Assembly (NCBI GenBank): GCA_036287865.1
Contig: CP126743.1
Span: 496,001-560,000, forward strand
DNA from: Fluviibacter phosphoraccumulans_A
GTDB taxonomy: Bacteria; Pseudomonadota; Gammaproteobacteria; Burkholderiales; Rhodocyclaceae
Reading direction: 5' to 3'
DNA length: 64,000 bases
Both the position numbers and the translations under genes were made by a program. The stretch's first letter is position 1. Each line of letters starts with the position of its first letter. Of this stretch, positions 34,900 to 44,144 are shown one piece after another. Below the pieces are notes generated by a model that worked only from the letters and a program-made list of their open reading frames with translations, was not told the origin of the DNA and searched no databases.

Positions 34900-35895
34900 T
34901 TAAGCGGTTGGCGCCCAGGCGCGCAACGCCACATCCAGGCCTTGTGCCAGACTATCGAGGAAGCGTTCTGCATCCAGCGCAGCCATGCAACCAGTACCGG
35001 CCGAGGTAATTGCCTGACGGTAATTGTGATCCTGTACATCACCCGCAGCGAAGACTCCCGGTACGCTGGTTGCGGTAGCAAAACCGTTATTGCCCATGCG
35101 GGTGATGAGGTAACCGTTTTCCATCTCAACCTGGCCTGCGAACATATCGGTATTGGGCTTGTGGCCAATCGCGATAAAGACGCCGCGCAGTTCTTTATCT
35201 TTGGTGCTGCCATCAGCAGCCTTGATGCGTACGCCGGTCACGCCAGTGTTGTCACCCAGCACTTCATCTAACGTGGAATTCAGTTCTAGCGCGATCTTGC
35301 CTTCTTCAATACGCTTGTAGAGTTTGTCGACCATGATCTTTTCAGCGCGGAACTTATCGCGACGATGAATCAGCGTCACTTTGCTGGCAATGTTGGCCAG
35401 GTAGAGCGCTTCTTCGACAGCGGTGTTGCCGCCGCCGACAACCGCAACCTCTTGATTGCGATAGAAAAATCCGTCGCAGGTGGCGCAGGCAGAAACGCCG
35501 CGGCCAGCGAATTTTTCTTCCGAAGGCAGACCCAGATACTGTGCCGAAGCCCCGGTGGCGATAATCAGCGCGTCACAGGTGTAGGTACCAGCATCACCCA
35601 CCAGTTCGAAGGGGCGTTGACCCAGGCGAACCGTATGAATGTGATCAAACACCATTTCAGTCTCAAAACGTGCTGCGTGCTGCTCGAAACGCGCCATAAG
35701 TTCTGGGCCCATCACGCCATTTACATCGGCCGGCCAGTTATCGACTTCGGTCGTGGTCATCATCTGGCCGCCTTGTGCCAGGCCCGTAATAAGGACCGGT
35801 TTGAGGTTTGTGCGGGCCGCATAAATGGCCGAAGTGTAGCCGGCAGGCCCGGAACCGAGAATCAGCAGGGGGATATGGCGGGCGGTGGCAGACAT
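34900..35895 (-). CDS. trxB: Thioredoxin reductase
   Basis: NADPH-dependent flavoenzyme reducing thioredoxin. The 331-residue protein has FAD-binding LILGSGPAGYTSAIYAAR, the redox-active CATCDG, the NADPH motif VVGGGNTAVEEALYL and the C-terminal GVFAAGDVQDHNYRQAITSAG. Complete. Ribosome-binding site AGGAG lies seven bases before ATG 35895. It is divergent from ftsK, as in many beta- and gammaproteobacteria. Confidence 0.97.
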   Translation of the reverse strand: MSATARHIPLLILGSGPAGYTSAIYAARTNLKPVLITGLAQGGQMMTTTEVDNWPADVNGVMGPELMARFEQHAARFETEMVFDHIHTVRLGQRPFELVGDAGTYTCDALIIATGASAQYLGLPSEEKFAGRGVSACATCDGFFYRNQEVAVVGGGNTAVEEALYLANIASKVTLIHRRDKFRAEKIMVDKLYKRIEEGKIALELNSTLDEVLGDNTGVTGVRIKAADGSTKDKELRGVFIAIGHKPNTDMFAGQVEMENGYLITRMGNNGFATATSVPGVFAAGDVQDHNYRQAITSAGTGCMAALDAERFLDSLAQGLDVALRAWAPTA

Positions 35896-35959
35896 AAAAG
35901 CTCCTGGAAGTGGTGCAACCCTCTTGAGGGATGGCCGAAAAATCGTTAACTACAGGGAT

Positions 35960-35965
35960 TATAAT
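35960..35965 (+). promoter_or_regulatory. -10 element in the trxB-ftsK gap
   Basis: A consensus TATAAT inside the palindrome GATTATAATC (35957-35966), 48 bases before ftsK. The palindrome presents the same hexamer toward trxB. No clear -35 is seen on either strand. Confidence 0.35.
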
Positions 35966-36012
35966 CGTTCCTTACGTCATCACCAGCCTGATATAGAGCT
36001 TTCCATTTATTC

Positions 36013-38340
36013 ATGACTCGACTTTTCAGCCGATCCGTTACCCAGCGCATTGATGGCCCTTTGACGCTCCCGCAACGTATTAGAGCGTTGATGCAGGAAG
36101 CGCGCTGGGCTGTTCTGGGGTTTGTAGCGCTTGTCGCCGTGCTTGCCCTTTGGGGGTTTAACCCGGCAGATCCTGCCTGGTCGCATTCTGGCCCAGCGGG
36201 ACGAGTCACTAATCCTATGGGCCGTTTTGGTGCCTGGATGGCCGACTTGTTGTTTTATCTGTTTGGTGGAGCAGCCTGGCTTTGGGCGCTATTACCACTG
36301 GTACTTATTCTGATTGGTTGGTCAGAGCGTAAACGGGCACTGCGTGAAGCGGTGGAACCGGAAGTGCGCCCACTCTGGCTGACGATGGGTGGTTTTTTAG
36401 CGCTGCTGGTTTGCATGTCGACATTTGCAGCACTCCGTTTTCATACGAGTGGTGCAACAATGCCAATGGGGCCAGGCGGCGTGGTGGGCAAAGGCCTTGC
36501 TACTGTTGTTGGACAAGCGTTCGGGTTTACCGGTGCTACCTTGATTATGGCTTGCCTGTTGTTGTTGAGTTGGCGTGTATTTAGTGGTCTACCCTGGATG
36601 GTGCTTTTTGAGCGAACCGGCACATTGATGGAAGGCGCAGTTGTCGGCGGTGGTCGCGCAGTCGAGAGTTGGCAAGATCGTCGTATCGGCAAGGAAGTGG
36701 CGCAACAGCGCGAGGCCACCGTTGAGTTAAAACGTGCAGAGCCTATGGAGCCGGTGTTTATTGAACCGGCAGCGCCTGTAGAAGTGCACGTATCCCGTAA
36801 AGCCGTGCAGCGCAAAGAGCGCGAGAAACAGGTGCCGCTGTTCCCTGAAGCAGTTGTCGGCGGCACTTTGCCACCGCTGAGCTTGCTGGATCCGGCGCAA
36901 CCGCCGACCGACATGCCTACCGATGAGACGTTGCAGTTCACCTCACGCTTGATAGAAACCCGTCTGGGTGATTTTGGCGTCGAAGTGAAAGTGATTGCTG
37001 CCTATCCGGGTCCCGTGGTCACTCGTTACGAAATCGAACCTGCAGTTGGCGTTAAAGGTGCGCAAATCGTAAACCTGGCTCGAGATCTGGCACGTGCGCT
37101 GGCATTGGTGTCCGTGCGCGTGGTTGAAACCGTGCCCGGTAAATCCTGCATGGCGTTGGAACTGCCGAACCCCAAAAGACAAACCGTACGATTGTCGGAA
37201 ATCCTTTCTTCCCGCCCGTATCACAACATGGGTTCGCCACTCACGGTGGCATTGGGCAAAGACATTGGCGGCGTCTCTATCGTTGCCGATCTGGCCAAAA
37301 TGCCGCACTTGCTGGTGGCCGGTACCACAGGCTCTGGCAAATCAGTGGGCGTGAACGCCATGATTCTGTCGATGCTCTATAAGGCTGAACCAGAATCCGT
37401 GCGATTGATCTTGGTTGACCCCAAGATGCTGGAGTTGTCGATTTATGAAGGCATCCCGCACTTGTTGGCACCGGTAGTCACCGATATGCGTCAGGCCGCC
37501 AACGCGCTCACCTGGTGCGTGGCGGAAATGGAACGCCGCTATAAGATCATGTCTAAACTGGGCGTGCGTAATCTGGCGAGTGCCAACGAACACATCAAAG
37601 CAGCGGCGGAGAAAGGCGAACCGATCCCTAATCCACTAACGCTCACGCCAGAAGCGCCAGAGCCGCTACGTAGCATGCCGTACATTGTTGTGGTGATCGA
37701 CGAATTGGCTGACCTGATGATGGTGGCCGGTAAGAAAGTAGAAGAGCTGATTGCCCGACTGGCGCAGAAGGCTCGCGCATCCGGCATACATTTGATTTTG
37801 GCAACCCAGCGACCAAGCGTGGATGTGATTACCGGTCTCATCAAAGCCAACATTCCGACGCGTATTGCCTTCCAGGTATCCAGCAAGATTGACTCGCGCA
37901 CCATTCTTGATCAGATGGGCGCTGAAGCGCTGCTCGGCCAGGGTGACATGTTGTACTTGCCGCCGGGTACCGGGTACCCGCAGCGGGTGCATGGCGCTTT
38001 TGTGGCCGATGAAGAAGTGCCTCGCGTCGTTGATTACCTCAAGTCGATGGGCGCCCCGGAATACGAAGAAGGCATTCTCACGGGTGCCACCGAAGGCGAT
38101 GGAGAAGGCGGCGAGGGTGGCGACAATGATGCCGAAGCAGACCCGCTGTATGACCAAGCCGTTGAAATCGTCCTCAAGAATCGTCGTGCCTCCATCTCAC
38201 TGGTGCAGCGTCATCTGCGGATTGGGTATAACCGCTCGGCACGTCTGATCGAAGCCATGGAAAAGGCAGGGTTGGTATCCAGCATGGATGGCCGTGGTGG
38301 TCGCGAAGTGTTAGCACCTAACCGTGCCGGTGACGAGTAA
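36013..38340 (+). CDS. ftsK: DNA translocase FtsK
   Basis: Septum-anchored motor that pumps chromosome ends at division and activates dimer resolution. The 775-residue protein has four membrane helices in the first 200 residues, a short linker, and a RecA-type motor with Walker A GTTGSGKSVGVN near 440 and Walker B IVVVIDELADLMM near 560. The C-terminal winged-helix gamma domain (DPLYDQAVEIVLKNRRASIS) reads KOPS sites. The linker is much shorter than in E. coli, as is normal outside enterics. Followed directly by lolA. Confidence 0.97.
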   Translation: MTRLFSRSVTQRIDGPLTLPQRIRALMQEARWAVLGFVALVAVLALWGFNPADPAWSHSGPAGRVTNPMGRFGAWMADLLFYLFGGAAWLWALLPLVLILIGWSERKRALREAVEPEVRPLWLTMGGFLALLVCMSTFAALRFHTSGATMPMGPGGVVGKGLATVVGQAFGFTGATLIMACLLLLSWRVFSGLPWMVLFERTGTLMEGAVVGGGRAVESWQDRRIGKEVAQQREATVELKRAEPMEPVFIEPAAPVEVHVSRKAVQRKEREKQVPLFPEAVVGGTLPPLSLLDPAQPPTDMPTDETLQFTSRLIETRLGDFGVEVKVIAAYPGPVVTRYEIEPAVGVKGAQIVNLARDLARALALVSVRVVETVPGKSCMALELPNPKRQTVRLSEILSSRPYHNMGSPLTVALGKDIGGVSIVADLAKMPHLLVAGTTGSGKSVGVNAMILSMLYKAEPESVRLILVDPKMLELSIYEGIPHLLAPVVTDMRQAANALTWCVAEMERRYKIMSKLGVRNLASANEHIKAAAEKGEPIPNPLTLTPEAPEPLRSMPYIVVVIDELADLMMVAGKKVEELIARLAQKARASGIHLILATQRPSVDVITGLIKANIPTRIAFQVSSKIDSRTILDQMGAEALLGQGDMLYLPPGTGYPQRVHGAFVADEEVPRVVDYLKSMGAPEYEEGILTGATEGDGEGGEGGDNDAEADPLYDQAVEIVLKNRRASISLVQRHLRIGYNRSARLIEAMEKAGLVSSMDGRGGREVLAPNRAGDE

Positions 38341-38344
38341 CCGC

Positions 38345-38962
38345 ATGTTTTTTAAAAGGACCTCGCTCGCATTGTTGGCAACCTGCTGTCTGGCTTCTGG
38401 TTCGGCTTGGGCAGACAGCATTGCTGACCTCAAAACCTGGTTGCAGGGCACACGTACGCTCAAAGCCAACTTTGCTCAAACATCGGCGGGCGGTATTGGT
38501 GGTGGCAAAAGTCAGGGCACGATGGCCATTAGCCGTCCTGGCAAATTCCGCTGGTCGATCAATAAACCCTACTCACAGCTTATGGTGGGGGATGGTAGCC
38601 GTATCTGGCTCTACGACCCGGAACTCAAGCAGGTGATTGTTCGTAAATCCGAAAAAGCTCTCGGTGGCACACCGGTCGCGTTGCTGGCGGGCGATAACGA
38701 TGCCGAGCAGCGATTTAATTTCAAAGCCGATGGCGAACATGCCGGTGCTGAATGGGTGATTGCAGAGCCTAAACAGAATGACACGGGCTTTGTACGTATT
38801 CGTATTGGCTTAGCCGGAAACGAACTCAAAGGCATGGTGCTGGAAGATAGTTTCGGTCAGGTCACCACCTTGGCGTTTACCAACGTGGTGCGTAATGGTG
38901 ATGCTCCGGCCAGCCTGTTCCGCTTTACGCCACCGGCTGGCGCCGATGTGCTCAAACAATAA
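38345..38962 (+). CDS. lolA: Outer-membrane lipoprotein carrier protein LolA
   Basis: Periplasmic shuttle that carries lipoproteins from LolCDE to LolB. With ATG 38345 the 205-residue product has a clean signal peptide (MFFKRTSLALLATCCLASGSAWA). A GTG at 38324, inside the ftsK end, would add seven residues. The mature part has LKANFAQT, GKFRWSINKPYSQLMVGDG, IWLYDPELKQVIV and a C-terminal FRFTPPAGADVLKQ, matching LolA. Between ftsK and rarA, the conserved order. Confidence 0.95.
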   Translation: MFFKRTSLALLATCCLASGSAWADSIADLKTWLQGTRTLKANFAQTSAGGIGGGKSQGTMAISRPGKFRWSINKPYSQLMVGDGSRIWLYDPELKQVIVRKSEKALGGTPVALLAGDNDAEQRFNFKADGEHAGAEWVIAEPKQNDTGFVRIRIGLAGNELKGMVLEDSFGQVTTLAFTNVVRNGDAPASLFRFTPPAGADVLKQ

Positions 38963-38967
38963 GCGCT

Positions 38968-40278
38968 ATGGATCTATTTGCCGATGCTGCATCTAACGTA
39001 ACGCCATCGGCGTATGCCCCGCTGCCCGAAAAATTGAGACCGCAAACGCTGGAAAGTGTGGTCGGGCAAACGCACTTGCTGGGGCCGGGTAAACCACTGC
39101 GTCTGGTACTAGAAAGCGGCAATCCGCATCCCATGATTTTCTGGGGTCCCCCGGGCACGGGTAAAACCACCTTGGCACGCCTAGTGGTCTGTCATTGCGA
39201 CGCCGAGTTTCTCGCGCTGTCTGCTGTGCTGGCCAGTGTTAAAGAAATTCGTGAAGCCATCGCCTTTGCAGAAAAAGCCCGGCAGACGGGTCGGCGAACC
39301 ATTCTCTTTGTGGATGAAGTCCACCGGTTCAATAAATCACAGCAGGATGCATTCTTGCCGCATGTGGAATCAGGGCTGGTGACCTTTATCGGGGCCACTA
39401 CTGAGAATCCGTCTTTCGAAGTCAATGCCGCCTTGCTCTCGCGGGCCGCAGTGTACGTGCTCAAGTCGCTGACTAGTGAAGAACTTGCTGAGCTTTTTGA
39501 TCGCGCTATGGCAACACTGCCAGACGCCAGAATCAGCGATGAGGCACGTACACGCCTGATTGGTGTGGCGGATGGTGATGCCCGTAAATTGCTTAATCTC
39601 ATCGAGCAGACACTGGCCGCGGCTAAGGCCAGCGGCATTGCAGAAATTAGCGCCGAATTCGTTGCTAGCACCTTGGCGCAGAACCTGCGGCGTTTTGATA
39701 AAGGCGGGGATGCCTTTTACGACCAGATTTCCGCCTTGCATAAATCCGTGCGTGGATCAAATCCGGATGCGGCGCTTTACTGGTTTGTGCGCATGCTCGA
39801 TGGCGGGGCCGACCCGCGCTACCTGGCACGACGTCTGGTGCGTATGGCCTGGGAAGATATTGGCCTGGCCGACCCGCGTGGCGCACAGATTGCGCTGCAG
39901 GCTGCCGAAACCTACGAACGTTTAGGCTCACCTGAAGGAGAGCTGGCCTTGGCTAATGCCGTGTTGTATCTGGCAGCAACGGCCAAATCGGATGCGGCCT
40001 ACCGCGCGTATAATCAGGCACGAGACTTCGTGCGTGATGATGAATCGCGCCCCGCGCCCATGAATCTGCGTAACGCGCCCACGCGTTTGATGAAAGGGCT
40101 CGGCCACGGAGAAGGTTATCGCCACGCGCATGACGAAGCAGGGGGTTATGCCGCCGGTGCCAATTATTTCCCCGACGGGTTCCCGGATGTTTCCTGGTAC
40201 CAGCCGGTAGATCGCGGTCTTGAAACCCGCATCAAAGAACGACTTGCCCAATTGAAAGAGTTAGATAGAAATGCTTGA
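38968..40278 (+). CDS. rarA: Replication-associated recombination protein A (AAA+ ATPase)
   Basis: Clamp-loader-like AAA+ ATPase acting at stalled replication forks. The 436-residue protein has PLPEKLRPQTLESVVGQTHL, Walker A GPPGTGKTTLAR, LFVDEVHRFNKSQQDAFLPH as Walker B and FIGATTENPSFEVNAALLSR as sensor region. The C-terminal tetramerisation domain ends NYFPDGFP. Complete. It overlaps serS by eight bases (40271-40278). Confidence 0.96.
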   Translation: MDLFADAASNVTPSAYAPLPEKLRPQTLESVVGQTHLLGPGKPLRLVLESGNPHPMIFWGPPGTGKTTLARLVVCHCDAEFLALSAVLASVKEIREAIAFAEKARQTGRRTILFVDEVHRFNKSQQDAFLPHVESGLVTFIGATTENPSFEVNAALLSRAAVYVLKSLTSEELAELFDRAMATLPDARISDEARTRLIGVADGDARKLLNLIEQTLAAAKASGIAEISAEFVASTLAQNLRRFDKGGDAFYDQISALHKSVRGSNPDAALYWFVRMLDGGADPRYLARRLVRMAWEDIGLADPRGAQIALQAAETYERLGSPEGELALANAVLYLAATAKSDAAYRAYNQARDFVRDDESRPAPMNLRNAPTRLMKGLGHGEGYRHAHDEAGGYAAGANYFPDGFPDVSWYQPVDRGLETRIKERLAQLKELDRNA

Positions 40279-41557
40279 TATCCAGTTATTGCGCAACCAG
40301 CCAGAAGACGTGGTTCAACGATTGGCCACCCGTGGCGATGCCATCGATTTCACGCCGTTTAATGCCCTCGAAGCCGAGCGTAAAACGCTGCAACAGCGTA
40401 CGCAAGACCTACAGGCACAGCGTAATAGCCTTTCCAAGCAAATCGGTATGCTCAAAGGCAAAGGCGAAGATGCCAGCGCTGTGATGGCAGAAGTAGGGCA
40501 ATTGGGTGATGAGCTTAAATCCTCTGAAGCGCGTTTGTCAGTGCTGCTCGAAGAAATGAATGCCTTTACCTCAGCATTGCCGAATTTGCCGGGTGCTGAT
40601 GTTCCCGTTGGCGCTGATGAGAACGACAACTTTGAAATCAAGCGTTGGGGCGATATTCCGACTTTCAATTTTGACGTCAAAGATCACGTCGATATCGGTG
40701 CTGGCCTGAATGGTATGGATTTCGAGACCGCCACCAAACTGACGGGTTCACGCTTTGTGGTGCTGCAAGGTCCGGTAGCAAGGATGCATCGTGCGTTGGC
40801 GCAGTTTATGCTCGATACGCACACGGCAGAACATGGCTATACCGAGCTGTATGCCACCTATATGGTGAATGCTGCCAGCCTTTACGGCACCGGACAGCTG
40901 CCCAAGTTTGCCGAAGACCTGTTCCAAGTGCCGCGCGGTGAAGCTGAACCGTATTACCTGATTCCTACGGCTGAAGTACCTGTTACCAATATGGTTCGAG
41001 ACACCATCACCCCAGCCGAACAGTTGCCACTTAAGTGGGTTTGTCACACGCCGTGTTTCCGCTCCGAAGCGGGATCTGGTGGTCGCGACGTACGTGGTTT
41101 AATCCGCCAGCATCAGTTCGACAAGGTCGAGTTGGTGCATATTGTGAATCCAGAAACCTCGGCCCAGGCGCATGAAGACCTCACACGCCATGCCGAAACT
41201 ATCCTGGAAAAACTGGGTTTGCCGTATCGCCGTATTGTACTGTGTACGGGGGATATGGGTTTTTCGGCAGAAAAAACCTACGATCTGGAAGTCTGGCTGC
41301 CCGCACAGAACACCTATCGCGAGATCTCTAGCTGTTCTAACTTCGGTAGCTTTCAGGCGCGTCGTATGCAGGCTCGTTTCCGCAATGCCCAAGGCAAGCC
41401 AGAATTAGCGCATACACTGAATGGATCTGGGCTGGCGGTTGGCCGCACGCTAGTCGCTATTCTGGAAAACTACCAACAAGCTGATGGTAGCGTTCGAGTG
41501 CCAGACGTGCTGCAGCCCTATATGGGCGGCTTGAAGGTGTTGTCAGCGCAAGCCTGA
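40271..41557 (+). CDS. serS: Seryl-tRNA synthetase
   Basis: Charges tRNA-Ser. The 428-residue class II synthetase has the N-terminal coiled-coil tRNA-binding arm (about residues 30-105) and a catalytic core with YLIPTAEVPVTNMVRD, CFRSEAGSGGRDVRGLIRQH (motif 2) and NGSGLAVGRTLVAILENYQ (motif 3). Complete. It overlaps the 3' end of mltF, read on the opposite strand, by 15 bases. A tRNA-Ser gene lies 1.7 kb downstream. Confidence 0.98.
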   Translation: MLDIQLLRNQPEDVVQRLATRGDAIDFTPFNALEAERKTLQQRTQDLQAQRNSLSKQIGMLKGKGEDASAVMAEVGQLGDELKSSEARLSVLLEEMNAFTSALPNLPGADVPVGADENDNFEIKRWGDIPTFNFDVKDHVDIGAGLNGMDFETATKLTGSRFVVLQGPVARMHRALAQFMLDTHTAEHGYTELYATYMVNAASLYGTGQLPKFAEDLFQVPRGEAEPYYLIPTAEVPVTNMVRDTITPAEQLPLKWVCHTPCFRSEAGSGGRDVRGLIRQHQFDKVELVHIVNPETSAQAHEDLTRHAETILEKLGLPYRRIVLCTGDMGFSAEKTYDLEVWLPAQNTYREISSCSNFGSFQARRMQARFRNAQGKPELAHTLNGSGLAVGRTLVAILENYQQADGSVRVPDVLQPYMGGLKVLSAQA

Positions 41558-43135
41558 TCCGCTGCTTGTAACCTTAGGTGCACTCACGCCGTAAGTCCGC
41601 GTGGGTGCAGTTAAGCTAAAGCTGGTGGTTGCAGGGTAGCTACGTGACAGAATTGCATAATACATACGCACGTTTTCTGCAGTCACCACGGCTTCACCGC
41701 CACGGATTTTGATGCCACTTTTAGTTTGCCCCAACAGGGGCAATGTTTTTTTGATGTCTGCCCACGAGTCCGGGTTCAGCTTCTGATTCTTGGCCATGCT
41801 ACGGGCCGCGTTGATCTGTGCCGGTCCAACGTTGTAGGAGGCAATGGCCATCCATGTTCTATCGGGTTCAGGCACCGTAGGCGGGATTTCATCACGCAAC
41901 ATATCCAGGTAGCGGGCGCCGCCCATGATGCTTTCATAAGGATCCAGCCGGTTTTTAACGCCGAGGTGATCTGCCGTATCTCCGGTCAGCATCATTAATC
42001 CGCGGACGCCGGTGGGGCTGACGAGTGAGCCATCCCAATGCGATTCCTGATAGGCCAGCGCAGCTAGTAGTCGCCAATCGTAGCCGCTGGCCAGCTGTGC
42101 CCATTTGAATTGCGGCAGGTACTGTGGCAAACGGGTTTTCATCCGGGCCATAAATACGCTGCGATCCGCTTCCTGCAAACATTCTACCGCGCCAAAATAA
42201 CGATCGCGAAGTTGTCTTAGTGTCCCATCCTGTTCGGCGGTTGCCAGAAATTTGTTGGCCTGAAGCACAAGGGCTTCGCCACCCCGTTTGGAAAAGGTCC
42301 ACACAATATCTTCGATATTACCTACTGCTAGAGATGAATCGATGCCCGGGTAGTAATTGATACCAATTCTAAAAACCGAACGCGGCACAATGACCCGCGC
42401 AATTTTACGTTCGGAAACTGCTTTGAGCAGATCAAGCTCGCTCCAATCCGGGTGGGTTTCTAGTTGAGGAATAATTTTCTGTCGCTCAAGCTGGCTTAGC
42501 CATAGCGAATTGCCGCTGGCTTTGAGTGCGTGCACTTCAACCTTGTGAAGCTGTTTGATTGATTCGAGCGGCGTAACGTCATCTGGCTGAACCAGAACCA
42601 ATGAATCCTGGGCGTAGGGCGCAGAGGCGCGTAATAGGGAGCCTTGGGGTGTTTGTTCATCATCAGCCCCGGTTAAATTACGGGTGCTGGGGGCTTCGAC
42701 AAAGCGTTTTGTAAACCAGGCAGCAGCCATGTGCACTTCGCCACGTTCAACAAGTCGGTGCAGTTCTTCCGCGTTTTCCGCCACAACAAATCGTACGGAT
42801 TTACCCATGGATTTGGCAAACGCTTCTACGAGGTCATGATCAAATCCGCTTTCCAGGATAATCGGCTTGCCATCCGCATCGGTTGTTTTTTCTCGCATGA
42901 AGCTGGTTGGCGTTTCACGTGTGCCTACGACTAAATCGCGGGAAAGCATCAACGGCTTAATGTGGGGCATCAGATAAAAGATGCCCATGAGTAAACCGCC
43001 TACCAACAAAGATGCCTTAAGCCATAGTACCCAGCGCGGTGCGGCATTGATTCGATGCAAAACCCCGCTTGTCCGGCGCGCAAGGGCAGACAGCCTGGGG
43101 TATTTGTCGGTAATGTCGCTTTTCGGGCGGGTCAC
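41543..43135 (-). CDS. mltF: Membrane-bound lytic murein transglycosylase F
   Basis: Cleaves peptidoglycan glycan strands. The 530-residue protein has a basic N-terminal region, a membrane helix at about residues 39-58 (WLKASLLVGGLLMGIFYLMP), a periplasmic substrate-binding-protein domain (DLVVGTRETPTSF to RDRYFGAVE) and a C-terminal SLT domain with the catalytic Glu in LAYQESHWDGSL, GVRGLMMLT and IASYNVGPAQI. The N-terminal segment looks like an uncleaved anchor rather than a lipoprotein signal. Its 3' end overlaps serS. Confidence 0.92.
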   Translation of the reverse strand: MTRPKSDITDKYPRLSALARRTSGVLHRINAAPRWVLWLKASLLVGGLLMGIFYLMPHIKPLMLSRDLVVGTRETPTSFMREKTTDADGKPIILESGFDHDLVEAFAKSMGKSVRFVVAENAEELHRLVERGEVHMAAAWFTKRFVEAPSTRNLTGADDEQTPQGSLLRASAPYAQDSLVLVQPDDVTPLESIKQLHKVEVHALKASGNSLWLSQLERQKIIPQLETHPDWSELDLLKAVSERKIARVIVPRSVFRIGINYYPGIDSSLAVGNIEDIVWTFSKRGGEALVLQANKFLATAEQDGTLRQLRDRYFGAVECLQEADRSVFMARMKTRLPQYLPQFKWAQLASGYDWRLLAALAYQESHWDGSLVSPTGVRGLMMLTGDTADHLGVKNRLDPYESIMGGARYLDMLRDEIPPTVPEPDRTWMAIASYNVGPAQINAARSMAKNQKLNPDSWADIKKTLPLLGQTKSGIKIRGGEAVVTAENVRMYYAILSRSYPATTSFSLTAPTRTYGVSAPKVTSSGSGLR

Positions 43136-43206
43136 TTTAGCGGCAGACTCCCTGTGATGGTGTTGGTGCCATGGCTTTGGGGTGCTTCAGAAATGGCAGA
43201 ACGTGC

Positions 43207-43212
43207 TACAAT
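43207..43212 (+). promoter_or_regulatory. -10 element of the tRNA-Ser promoter
   Basis: TACAAT, ten bases before the mature tRNA, followed by a GC-rich discriminator (TCGCGCGTCGG), the type associated with stringent control of stable RNA. The -35 is poor. Confidence 0.5.
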
Positions 43213-43221
43213 TCGCGCGTC

Positions 43222-43309
<88 letters not shown>

Positions 43310-43322
43310 AATTATTGCACAG

Positions 43323-43349
43323 CCCGCTGATTCGGCGGGTTTTTTTTTA
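43323..43349 (+). terminator. Terminator after tRNA-Ser
   Basis: CCCGC (43323-43327) pairs with GCGGG (43335-43339), followed by nine or more T residues. Confidence 0.85.
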
Positions 43350-43365
43350 TTGCTTTTTGAATGGG

Positions 43366-44070
43366 TTAACGCAAGCCTGATGCTACGCCGATTGCCGTTT
43401 TAACCCATTGGCTGGCAAGGATCTGAAACTTCTCTGGTGAATCCACTTCCCGGCGGAACTGATCGCTGGAAACCAGGTAAACCCCTTCGCCCAGTAGTTT
43501 GCCCGAGACGCTGTCCAGCAGCTTGGTTTCTACCATCAGTTGGGGTTGGCTACCATCAATGTTGGCGCCTTTACCCGCAGCTCTGAGTACTGTGCCGATA
43601 GGTACCAGACGTTTAGGTCGGAAAGTGCCGCCATCAACGATAACCCCTGTAATGGCCGTGCTTAGCCTGGCAACACGCTGTCCTGGTTTGTAACTGATAC
43701 CAAATTGTTTACGGACTAACTGGCGCATGGAAATATCCATGGTGTTGCGAATGCGATAAATAGTTTCTTCAGTGATCCCATTTTTGCCCAGATCCTTGTC
43801 GGCAGCCTGATACAACACGATTGGGTCGACCATTACCGCGCGAAAGTCGGTACGTTTGAACTCGGGGTTCAGATAGCGGTAGATTTTTACCCCTGGTTGC
43901 GTGGAAACGAGTTTTAGCCGGTCGTAATCTGCGGCATCAATGAATTCGTTGGGATCTTGCTTTGGCACGCTTGCACAGGCGACGATTAAACAGCCGATGA
44001 CACCCAGACAAAGGCGTGTGTAGAGGCGTTTAAAGGCAGAGGATGAGGCGGAAACTGATAGTCGAGTCAC
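43366..44070 (-). CDS. DUF3313 family lipoprotein
   Basis: A 234-residue secreted lipoprotein. The N-terminal helix ends in the lipobox IVAC (Cys near residue 32), and the mature part matches DUF3313, with FRAVMVDPIVLYQ, a middle ARLSTAITGVIVDGG and a final region naming itself by LMVETKLLDSVSGKLLGEG. Function unknown. It lies between the tRNA-Ser terminator and a divergent epimerase gene, with no operon partner. Confidence 0.75.
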   Translation of the reverse strand: MTRLSVSASSSAFKRLYTRLCLGVIGCLIVACASVPKQDPNEFIDAADYDRLKLVSTQPGVKIYRYLNPEFKRTDFRAVMVDPIVLYQAADKDLGKNGITEETIYRIRNTMDISMRQLVRKQFGISYKPGQRVARLSTAITGVIVDGGTFRPKRLVPIGTVLRAAGKGANIDGSQPQLMVETKLLDSVSGKLLGEGVYLVSSDQFRREVDSPEKFQILASQWVKTAIGVASGLR

Positions 44071-44144
44071 GTGTCAGACCGGATCGGCAAGATCGCGGTG
44101 TCAATGAGATAATGTAGTCATTATAAATGGTTGAGTAACAATAC

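Noticed and set aside
41543..41557. 15-base overlap of serS and mltF ends as a regulatory feature
   Set aside because: Short convergent 3' overlaps are common in compact genomes, and nothing beyond the overlap suggests regulation.
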